From Ancrocorticia sp047501485 (GTDB taxonomy: Bacteria; Actinomycetota; Actinomycetes; Actinomycetales; Actinomycetaceae): a stretch of DNA of 64,000 nucleotides. A program made the translations under genes and the position numbers. The stretch covers positions 1,116,001-1,180,000 of the forward strand of contig JAZDRN010000001.1 in the NCBI GenBank assembly GCA_047501485.1, given 5' to 3'. Under the pieces are notes generated by a model. It was not told where the DNA came from, did not search any database, and saw nothing but the letters and a program-made list of their open reading frames with translations. This document shows positions 53,781 through 60,704 of this stretch, piece by piece; positions within the stretch are counted from its first letter, which is position 1; every line of letters starts with the position of its first letter.

Positions 53781-53803
53781 TCCCCGAAGCGAACGGGGAG
53801 AGG
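53781..53803 (+). promoter_or_regulatory. Ribosome-site sequestering hairpin (riboswitch expression platform)
   Basis: TCCCCG at 53781-53786 pairs with CGGGGA at 53794-53799, which is part of the GGGGAGAGG ribosome site (53795-53803) of the next gene. This suggests translational control by the FMN riboswitch. Confidence 0.6.
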
Positions 53804-53810
53804 ACCATCG

Positions 53811-54629
53811 ATGAGATCGAGACACGGCACCAAATGGCTGCCTTCGCTCGTTCTTGGAGCGACGCTGCTTTTGGTGTGGTGGATCGTCACGACCTTCGGT
53901 TTTGTGGACACCCATTTTCTGCCGTCGCCGCAGGAAACCATCGAACGGCTCATTTCCGGTCTGCGTTCGGGATACTTGGTCGATGCCACGGCCGCGACTC
54001 TTCTGGCCGCGCTGGCCGGCTGTGCTCTGGCGACTGTCATCGGGGTCCCGCTGGGCTACCTCGTCGGGAAGTCCCGTGCGTTCTCACGTATGATCCAGCC
54101 CTATCTGGCTGCGTCGCAGGCGATCCCCGCGGTGGCCGTGGCTCCTCTGCTCACGATCTGGATCGGCTATGGACGGATCTCCATCGTTGTCCTGTGCACG
54201 GTCATGGTGATATTCCCCGTTGTGGTCTCAACCTCGGTCGGCATCCGGCATATCGATGCGGACATCCTCGGGGCCGCCAAGTTGGACGGCGCCTCCGGCC
54301 TCACCCTGGTGCGGACCATGGAGCTTCCTCTGGCCGCGCCGGCCATCCTGGCCGGACTCCGCACGGGATTCACGTTATCGATCACCGGCGCCGTCGTCGG
54401 CGAGATGATCATCGGGGGAAACGGGCTGGGAATGACGCTGCTCAGCGCGCAGGGCTCCGGTGACATCAAAGGAATGTTCGCCAGCATCGTGCTGTTGGCC
54501 GCGAGCGCCATGACGATATATGGCCTCATCTCGTTCGTGGAGAGCAGGGTGAACTATCTGGTGAGGGATACCGCTGGGAGCCACAAATGGCGTATTCGCG
54601 CCGAAGCCTACCGAAATCATGAGAAGTGA
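53811..54629 (+). CDS. ribX: Riboflavin-type ABC transporter permease (RibX-like)
   Basis: 272 residues, ATG with GGGGAGAGG upstream. Six-helix BPD_transp_1 permease of the ThiX/SsuC kind; the EAA loop that docks an ATPase reads GAAKLDGASGLTLVRTMELP. An FMN riboswitch directly before it points to riboflavin or a precursor as substrate, matching the RibXY systems named from such regulons; the family alone would not distinguish it from thiamine-precursor or sulfonate permeases. The lipoprotein gene follows after 22 nt. No ATPase gene is next to it. Confidence 0.82.
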   Translation: MRSRHGTKWLPSLVLGATLLLVWWIVTTFGFVDTHFLPSPQETIERLISGLRSGYLVDATAATLLAALAGCALATVIGVPLGYLVGKSRAFSRMIQPYLAASQAIPAVAVAPLLTIWIGYGRISIVVLCTVMVIFPVVVSTSVGIRHIDADILGAAKLDGASGLTLVRTMELPLAAPAILAGLRTGFTLSITGAVVGEMIIGGNGLGMTLLSAQGSGDIKGMFASIVLLAASAMTIYGLISFVESRVNYLVRDTAGSHKWRIRAEAYRNHEK

Positions 54630-54651
54630 GTGCGCGATGAGAGAAGGACAG

Positions 54652-55713
54652 ATGAAACGGTTCGCGATTGCCTGTGTGGCAGCCCTGGCGCTGGTGCTGA
54701 CGGCCTGCTCCGGGTCGGAGGACGGCGGCGATGAGGGCGGGGGACAGGGGGACTCCCTCACCCTGGGGCTCACATTCATTCCCAATGTCCAGTTCGCCCC
54801 GATGTACGTCGCAGAGCACGAAGGGTATTTCGAGGACGCCGGACTCGATGTGACCATTCGTCACCACGGCTCCCAGGAATCTTTGTTGGGAGCGTTGCAG
54901 TCCGGCGAGGAGGACATCGTCTTCGCTGGAGGGGACGAGATGCTGCAGGGCAGGGCAACGGGTATCGAAGTCGTCAACTGGGCCACCATGTATCAGCAGT
55001 ACCCGGTGACGCTCATCGTTCCGGAGAGTTCGGACATCGAGGATCCGAAGGACTTGTTGGGCAAGACGGTCGGCCTGCCGGGTCCTTATGGTGAGAACTA
55101 CTTCGCCCTCCTCGCGATGTTCAAGGCCAACGGACTCACGGAAGACGATGTCACGGTGCAATACGTGGGGTACACGCAGGCTGCCGCGCTCTCCGCGGGC
55201 GAGGTGGATGCCATTATCGGCTACTCGAACTCGGACCTGGTCAACATCGCCGGTGCCTACGGTGCCGATCTGGAGGAACAGGCCGCCTCCGACTCTGCGA
55301 CGGACTCGGAGGCGACGGCCGATTGGCCCGTTCGCTCTATCGAGATGATCGACGGCGGTCTGCCGCTCGTCGGCGTCGGCCTCGGTTCCCTCGATGCCTC
55401 GCTGGAGGCGAATGAGGATGCCTACGTGCGCTTGCTGGGAGCCTTGGACAAGGCCGTCCAGTTCTGCAAGGAGAACCCGGAGGAGGCCTTGGACATCACC
55501 ACCGAGTATGTTCCCGACCTCTCGGAGCCGGAGAAGCGTGCGATCGCATCCGTCACCCTCGACCAGACCCTGAAGCTATACACCGGAGGATCCTCCTTCG
55601 GCGAGCAGGATGCCCAGCGTTGGGAGGAGATGGCCTCCTTCATGTGGGACAACGGCCTGCTCGAGGAACAGGTTCCGACCGACGAGGCCTTCGTCGATCT
55701 CACCGACCAGTAA
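54652..55713 (+). CDS. ribY: Riboflavin-type ABC transporter substrate-binding lipoprotein (RibY-like)
   Basis: 353 residues from ATG at 54652 with GAGAAGG upstream; ATGs at 54619 and 54637 lack a site. The lipoprotein signal is KRFAIACVAALALVLTAC with lipobox LTAC and mature Cys near residue 18, then an acidic Gly/Ser linker. The NMT1/THI5-like domain begins LGLTFIPNVQFAPMYVAEHE, continues GYFEDAGLDV and includes VGLPGPYGENYFALLAMF. The riboswitch context makes riboflavin the likely ligand. The gene follows its permease closely. Confidence 0.85.
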   Translation: MKRFAIACVAALALVLTACSGSEDGGDEGGGQGDSLTLGLTFIPNVQFAPMYVAEHEGYFEDAGLDVTIRHHGSQESLLGALQSGEEDIVFAGGDEMLQGRATGIEVVNWATMYQQYPVTLIVPESSDIEDPKDLLGKTVGLPGPYGENYFALLAMFKANGLTEDDVTVQYVGYTQAAALSAGEVDAIIGYSNSDLVNIAGAYGADLEEQAASDSATDSEATADWPVRSIEMIDGGLPLVGVGLGSLDASLEANEDAYVRLLGALDKAVQFCKENPEEALDITTEYVPDLSEPEKRAIASVTLDQTLKLYTGGSSFGEQDAQRWEEMASFMWDNGLLEEQVPTDEAFVDLTDQ

Positions 55714-55812
55714 AGTTCGAAGCCATCGCTCGGGTGCGGGGGGGGAGAGAGAGAACGCCTGAGACATCCGCATTGCCATCCGGACGACCCGGCGTTTTCA
55801 CCACCGCGCTAG

Positions 55813-55818
55813 TAAGCT
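55813..55818 (+). promoter_or_regulatory. -10 box of a leaderless hisE transcript
   Basis: TAAGCT ends 6 nt before the hisE GTG at 55825; no ribosome site. Confidence 0.55.
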
Positions 55819-55824
55819 GACCTC

Positions 55825-56088
55825 GTGAAGAACTTTGAAGAGCTATTCGATGAGCTGAGCCGCAAGGCCGTGGAAAGGCCCGAGGGATCGGGCACGGTGG
55901 AGGAGCTGGACGCGGGCATTCACGCGATCGGCAAGAAGATCGTAGAGGAGGCCGGCGAGGTCTGGATCGCCGCCGAATACGAGAGCGACGAGTCGCTGGC
56001 GGAGGAGGCCTCCCAGCTCCTCTACCATCTGCAGGTCATGCTTATCGCCCGTGGCCTCACCCTTCAAGACGTCTATCGCTACCTTTAG
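55825..56088 (+). CDS. hisE: Phosphoribosyl-ATP pyrophosphatase
   Basis: 87 residues, the normal length of the single-domain enzyme. It is the second step of histidine synthesis. All-alpha MazG-like fold: EELFDELSRKAVERPEGSGT then KKIVEEAGEVWIAAEYESDE with the metal-binding glutamates, and EEASQLLYHLQVMLIARGL. hisG follows after 16 nt. Confidence 0.95.
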   Translation: MKNFEELFDELSRKAVERPEGSGTVEELDAGIHAIGKKIVEEAGEVWIAAEYESDESLAEEASQLLYHLQVMLIARGLTLQDVYRYL

Positions 56089-56104
56089 TACCCCGAGGAT
56101 TTCC

Positions 56105-56947
56105 ATGCTTCGCATCGCCGTACCCAATAAGGGTTCCCTGTCCGATCCGGCCTGCCAGATGCTGGTGGAGGCCGGTTACCGCCAGCGCCGTGGCGGCCGG
56201 GAACTGGTTCTCACAGACGAGCTCAACAACGTCGAGTTCTTCTTCCTCCGCCCTCGCGATGTCGCCGTCTATGTCGGTTCCGGCACCGTCGACGTCGGCA
56301 TCACGGGCCGGGATCTTCTTCTCGATTCCGGCGCTGCCGCGGTCGAACATCGAGCTCTGGGTTTCGCCCGCTCGACTTTCCGCTTCGCGGCCCCGGCGGG
56401 CAGCTGCCGCACCTTAGAGGACATTCGCGGCAAGCGGGTGGCCACCGCCTACGACGGCTTAGTGCGCAGTTATCTAGCCGATAAGGGGATCGACGCCACC
56501 GTCGTTCACCTGGATGGCGCGGTCGAATCCTCTGTCCAGCTCGGCGTGGCCGATCTCATCGCCGATGTGGTGGAGACGGGCTCGACACTGCGCGCCGCCG
56601 GCCTCGAGGTGTTCGGGGAGCCCATTCTCAGGTCGGAAGCGGTGTTGATCCGCGGGGAGGAAGCCGCTCCCGCCGGGCTGAACACCCTGGATCGCCGTCT
56701 TGAAGGCGTACAGGTTGCGCGCCACTACGTGATGTTCGACTACGATTGCCCCGCCGACCGCCTCGAGGAGGCTGTCAAGCTGACGCCGGGTCTGCAATCG
56801 CCGACGGTGTCTCCGTTGCATGAGGATGGCTGGGTCGCCGTGCGTTCGATGGTCAACCAGACGGAAACGAACCAGGTCATGGACTCGCTCTACGAGGTCG
56901 GCGCCCGCGGGATCATCGTGACCCCGATCCTGGCCTGCCGGATCTAG
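56105..56947 (+). CDS. hisG: ATP phosphoribosyltransferase (long form)
   Basis: 280 residues from ATG at 56105 with GAGGA 7-9 nt upstream. It starts histidine synthesis from ATP and PRPP. LRIAVPNKGSLSDPACQML opens the catalytic part; the PRPP loop is DLIADVVETGSTLRAAGL. The C-terminal about 75 residues (RLEEAVKLTPGLQSPTVSP onward) form the ACT-like domain that binds histidine, so no HisZ is needed. Only hisE and hisG are here; other his genes lie outside the window. Confidence 0.96.
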   Translation: MLRIAVPNKGSLSDPACQMLVEAGYRQRRGGRELVLTDELNNVEFFFLRPRDVAVYVGSGTVDVGITGRDLLLDSGAAAVEHRALGFARSTFRFAAPAGSCRTLEDIRGKRVATAYDGLVRSYLADKGIDATVVHLDGAVESSVQLGVADLIADVVETGSTLRAAGLEVFGEPILRSEAVLIRGEEAAPAGLNTLDRRLEGVQVARHYVMFDYDCPADRLEEAVKLTPGLQSPTVSPLHEDGWVAVRSMVNQTETNQVMDSLYEVGARGIIVTPILACRI

Positions 56948-57082
56948 CCTGCACGGGTGCGCCGATATGCTGCACTCCGGCGAGCGAGCCGGCTGCTTGA
57001 TTGCGCGAAGTCAAGGGTTTGTACGCCAGATACACCCTAGGAGCCTCGATCTCGCCTCGTAAGGGTTCATCTCGGCGTCAGC

Positions 57083-58189
57083 TCAGATGAGTTCGGCGGC
57101 CGCGTAACCCGCCGCACCCGCTGCCAGGAAGGAGAGAGGGTCCTCTCTCAGACCACGCCCCATCGTGCTCAGGCGCACCGGAGAACCTTCCAGAACCCGA
57201 GTCAGACCGGCCGTGGACACGTCGTGGCGCACCAATCGCGGGCATGCGAAGAGCTCGCCGAGCTGGGCGTCCAGAACACCGCGGGTCTGCGCTGTCACGA
57301 GCTGCGACAGCTCGTCGTTCTCCGCGAAGTCCGGCACCGGGCAGGTGGCGGGGGATAGCGCGACACGACTGAGGGCGGTGCTCGAGTGGTGCGAGAGGCC
57401 GAAATGGCGATCCCTGCGATCGCCGTCGGACATGCGGAGCAGCGCGATGGCATGCCCTCCAAGGGTGTTGACTGCGTTGACGGCCTCGCCCACCGCCGTA
57501 CCGGAGAAGCCCCATTTCGTGCCGGTTCCCAAGTTGCCCGGCCCCTGGGAGATGATCGCGATATCGGCGTCCCAGACGAGCCTGGCGGCCAGGAGTGCGG
57601 TGTGAGCGTTGACGGTCTCGAGCTCGCCACCGAATGCCTGACGCGCGGTGATGGTGCCGAGGATGTGCTCGCGTTCTGTGAGCTCGGTGCAGGTGCGGGA
57701 GAACCACACGGGCAGCGCTCCGCCGTCGTCCATGATGTAGGCGATGCGCGCCTCGGGACGGCGGGCGCGGATGGCGGCGACGGCCGCGGGCAGGGCCGAA
57801 TGGAGATCGGCGACGACGACGGGCATGCCGTCGACCGAATCGGCCTCGGCAAGTAACTCGTGCCAGGGCGATTCCTGCTCGTCGGCTCCCAACGTCATGT
57901 ATTGCAGAGGGGTGTACCGAGCTTTGACGATATGCCCCGGTCCAGCTTCCGGATCCGGCGGGAGCCTGTCCGGGATGGCCGCGATCATGAGATACCCACC
58001 GGTGCCAAGCTTGCGGGCAACAGCGGCCGCCGTCAGGAGAACTCTGTCCCCAACCGACGGAACCCCGACAATCCGGAAGTAAGCGAGAGCTCGTGCCTCC
58101 TGCCCGTCCTCCAGGAGCACCTGGCATTCCTGCGCCTGGCCCCACGATTTTCCAAGGGCCTTCACGGTCCCGCTGCGCCACATCATCAC
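57083..58189 (-). CDS. DUF3866 family protein
   Basis: 368 residues from GTG at 58189, directly followed by two ATG codons; a TAGAAT box ends 7 nt before the GTG. A longer open frame reaches 58588, but that part opposes pafB. The protein matches the actinobacterial DUF3866 family: WRSGTVKALGKSWGQAQECQ opens it, a basic RIVGVPSVGDRVLL region follows, and GPGNLGTGTKWGFSGTAVGE is a striking glycine-rich stretch in the middle. No membrane helix or signal peptide. Function unknown. It is divergent from pafB, sharing a gap of only 45 nt. Confidence 0.75.
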   Translation of the reverse strand: MMMWRSGTVKALGKSWGQAQECQVLLEDGQEARALAYFRIVGVPSVGDRVLLTAAAVARKLGTGGYLMIAAIPDRLPPDPEAGPGHIVKARYTPLQYMTLGADEQESPWHELLAEADSVDGMPVVVADLHSALPAAVAAIRARRPEARIAYIMDDGGALPVWFSRTCTELTEREHILGTITARQAFGGELETVNAHTALLAARLVWDADIAIISQGPGNLGTGTKWGFSGTAVGEAVNAVNTLGGHAIALLRMSDGDRRDRHFGLSHHSSTALSRVALSPATCPVPDFAENDELSQLVTAQTRGVLDAQLGELFACPRLVRHDVSTAGLTRVLEGSPVRLSTMGRGLREDPLSFLAAGAAGYAAAELI

Positions 58190-58196
58190 GAAACCT

Positions 58197-58202
58197 ATTC
58201 TA
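58197..58202 (-). promoter_or_regulatory. -10 box for the DUF3866 gene
   Basis: TAGAAT on the minus strand, 7 nt before the GTG at 58189; leaderless arrangement. Confidence 0.5.
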
Positions 58203-58221
58203 ACCGCTCGGATTCTTACAC

Positions 58222-58227
58222 TATTCT
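58222..58227 (+). promoter_or_regulatory. -10 box for pafB
   Basis: TATTCT on the plus strand, 7 nt before the pafB GTG at 58235. The two divergent -10 boxes are 19 nt apart, so the promoters overlap. Confidence 0.45.
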
Positions 58228-58234
58228 TGAGAGG

Positions 58235-59269
58235 GTGAGTGAGACAGCAGCGGAAGGCGGGCTCCATACGCCCAATGAGCGTCAGCTGACCCTCCTCGAA
58301 TTCATCATGAGCCGTCATGGCGTGAGCAAGTCCGATATTCGTGGCCAGCTTCCCGTCTACGGTGGGCGAACGGATGCAGCATTCGAGCGGCTCCTGGAGC
58401 GGGACCTCGATAGCCTGCGCCGGGCTGGCTACCCCCTGGTCAGCGGTGACGATCATACCTATCACCTCGATCGCAATGCCGGCCTGCACCCGAACGTCAG
58501 TGCGCTCGATATCAGCCTGTTGCGCGCGCTCCTGGCCGGCGTCACCACGCGCGGGCCGCTGTACCTCGCCGCCAACAACGGCCTGCACAAACTGCTCGCC
58601 ACCTCACCCTCCCAGCAGGGCCGAACACAGTTCCTGCAGGCAAACATCCCGGCTGGCGATGAGGCCTTACGCCTCGCGCGGGCGCTGCAGAATCGCCAAC
58701 GCGTGCGATTCGAGTACCGGGGCACCACGAATACGGGGCCAACCGCGTATCTTCTCGAACCCTGCCAGCTCGAGGAACATTTCGACGTCTACTACGTCAG
58801 CGGCCCCGCGAAGCGTCTGGGCGAGTCGCACCGGGGAGGGCGGTGGGAGGAACGCAGAACGTTCCGCACCACCCGCATCGTTGCGGGAAGCCTCAGCGTG
58901 GTCGCGTCGGCGCAACGCCCGCGCCCCAAGGAGCAGACGCGTTCCGTCTTCACCGTGGACGAGGCGATGCTCGCCATTCGTCCCGGCTGTGCCCTGCCCT
59001 TGGTGGCGCGCGGAGCACCGTGTGAAAGCTGCCCGGGCGCGCCCGAAGGATGGGAATGCTTCCGTTATCGCCACGTGAACAGGCAGAAGCTGTTCGAGGA
59101 GCTCGCGACCTACGGCCTCGATGTACGCCTGCTGGGAGACGAAGCGCTTGTGACAGAGTGGAGAATGCGGCTCAGGCATCTCGCGAGCCTCGGGCCTCTC
59201 TCCGCCCGGGTGCGGCAGGCTCTCGGGGAGAAAGAGGAACCCGTGCTGAGAGGGGAGGTGGATGAGTAG
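58235..59269 (+). CDS. pafB: WYL-domain transcription regulator PafB
   Basis: 344 residues from GTG at 58235; the frame is open much further upstream but there lies the DUF3866 gene on the other strand. PafB with PafC activates the SOS-independent DNA damage response in mycobacteria. The N-terminal winged helix covers about 10-75 (NERQLTLLEFIMSRHGVSKS), and the WYL domain starts at about 140 with RQRVRFEYRG and PCQLEEHFDVYYVSG. A Cys-containing stretch (GAPCESCPGAPEGWECF) lies in the last third and could bind metal. The stop overlaps the pafC GTG (TAGTG). No pafA or proteasome gene is next to it. Confidence 0.88.
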   Translation: MSETAAEGGLHTPNERQLTLLEFIMSRHGVSKSDIRGQLPVYGGRTDAAFERLLERDLDSLRRAGYPLVSGDDHTYHLDRNAGLHPNVSALDISLLRALLAGVTTRGPLYLAANNGLHKLLATSPSQQGRTQFLQANIPAGDEALRLARALQNRQRVRFEYRGTTNTGPTAYLLEPCQLEEHFDVYYVSGPAKRLGESHRGGRWEERRTFRTTRIVAGSLSVVASAQRPRPKEQTRSVFTVDEAMLAIRPGCALPLVARGAPCESCPGAPEGWECFRYRHVNRQKLFEELATYGLDVRLLGDEALVTEWRMRLRHLASLGPLSARVRQALGEKEEPVLRGEVDE

Positions 59270-60297
59270 TGGCGAATGTTCACGACATCGTGCGCACTCA
59301 CGCAATCCTCACCTTCCTGAATGAACAGGCGGATGGTGCCGCTACCCTGGCCGAGATCGCCGCTCATTTCGGAACCTCATGGCGCAACGCGCTCAACCTG
59401 CTGTGGGATGCCAACCTCATCGAGATACCCGGCATGGTGGCGCCTTTCGATCTCATGCTTCCCGACCGGCCCGAGCAGTGGGACGGAACTGGGGAACCTC
59501 CCGGCCCGGATTCCCTCGTGCAACTCGGCGACGCCGGTTCCGGCGACGTGCCGCAGCTGAGCCTCACCTTGGACGAGGTCATGGTGCTCGTGGCACTTCT
59601 GGACAACGTGCTGGAGGTGACACCCGCGGGCGATTCCCGGGTGGCACTACGGGAATTGCGGGGCTCGCTCACCCGGGCGGCCTCGGACGCCGGATTTGGC
59701 CAGGCACTGTGGCGCGAGCCGGAATCCGCGATCGGGACGCGCTCGTTGGAGACGATCATCCGCTGTATCGACGAGGGGCGGGGGATCTCTTTCTCCTACC
59801 ACCGGGCCGGGCCGGATCTGCGCGAGACGGTACAGCAGGTCAGTGCCGTAGCTGTCTCGATATCGACCGGCACCGCGCCTGTCCTGCATGCGGTCCGTGG
59901 CACGGACGTCCGCAGTTATCGGCTCGACCGTATCGGAGAGGTCACGGCAGGGGAGCGGCTTGCCAAACGAGAGATCGTCGCCGCGCGAAAAGCTGTCGAG
60001 GCACAGGAACGGGAGTCCCGCGCCGCCGTTCGCGGCGGCGGCGCGGCCTGGCATCCCCAAGGCGAATCCGTCACACTTCACCTGACAAGAGCCGGTAAAT
60101 GGGCGGGTGAGACCCTTCCTGGGGCGCTGACACGCGAGGAAGGCGATACCCTGGTGGTGACATTGAATGTGACGAGCGAGGACTGGCTTTTCTCCCTTCT
60201 GCTGCAGTTGGGAGATGCCGTGCTTGCCGTGGAGCCCCAGCGTGTGGCTGAGGGCCTGGCTGCACGCTTCACCCGACTATTGGAGGAGACCCTATGA
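59269..60297 (+). CDS. pafC: WYL-domain transcription regulator PafC
   Basis: 342 residues, GTG start inside the pafB stop. Same domain plan as PafB: a helix-turn-helix at about 5-55 (TLAEIAAHFGTSWRNALNLL), then a WYL domain with GRGISFSYHRAG and SYRLDRIGEVTAGERL. It forms the heterodimeric partner of PafB. The C-terminal WCX-like part includes TLHLTRAGKWAGETLPG. It overlaps the next small gene by 4 nt (ATGA). Confidence 0.88.
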   Translation: MANVHDIVRTHAILTFLNEQADGAATLAEIAAHFGTSWRNALNLLWDANLIEIPGMVAPFDLMLPDRPEQWDGTGEPPGPDSLVQLGDAGSGDVPQLSLTLDEVMVLVALLDNVLEVTPAGDSRVALRELRGSLTRAASDAGFGQALWREPESAIGTRSLETIIRCIDEGRGISFSYHRAGPDLRETVQQVSAVAVSISTGTAPVLHAVRGTDVRSYRLDRIGEVTAGERLAKREIVAARKAVEAQERESRAAVRGGGAAWHPQGESVTLHLTRAGKWAGETLPGALTREEGDTLVVTLNVTSEDWLFSLLLQLGDAVLAVEPQRVAEGLAARFTRLLEETL

Positions 60298-60695
60298 AGA
60301 TCCTGATCGTCGTGGTGGTGATCGCCTTGCTTGCGGTCTACCTCGTGCTCTCCGTGCGCCGGCTGTGGCGTTCGGTGCGTTCGGCGATGGCGATAGGAGG
60401 GGAGCTCGGCGGCAAGATGGCGGAGCCGTTCTCCAAGTACCCGCCGCTACCCGCGGATCCGCCGCTGGCGTCTCCATTCGAGTCCGAGCGCCGTGAGGCT
60501 GCCCGGAAGGACCGCCAGCGTGTGCGCGACGAACGTGGAAGGCTTCGTACGGCCCGGCTCCGCCGTGCGACACTCAGGTGGAGCGTCATCGATCCCAACG
60601 TCCATCCCTACGCTCATCTGGATCGTCGACAGGCCAAAGAGGCATGGACGGCGCGTCAGGCCCTGCGCCACGAGCGGGCACATACCAACACCTAA
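60294..60695 (+). CDS. Small membrane protein in the tatA position
   Basis: 133 residues, start overlapping pafC. One N-terminal membrane helix at about 2-22 (ILIVVVVIALLAVYLVLSV) and a long, strongly basic cytoplasmic part with many Arg (about 70-133). In mycobacteria the slot between pafC and helY holds tatA-tatC. This protein lacks the TatA hinge and amphipathic pattern, so I do not call it TatA. Family not recognised. Confidence 0.65.
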   Translation: MKILIVVVVIALLAVYLVLSVRRLWRSVRSAMAIGGELGGKMAEPFSKYPPLPADPPLASPFESERREAARKDRQRVRDERGRLRTARLRRATLRWSVIDPNVHPYAHLDRRQAKEAWTARQALRHERAHTNT

Positions 60696-60704
60696 CGGTA
60701 GTAC

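Noticed and set aside
58190..58588. N-terminal extension of the DUF3866 frame
   Set aside because: It lies opposite pafB coding sequence, while the family start and a -10 box fit GTG at 58189.
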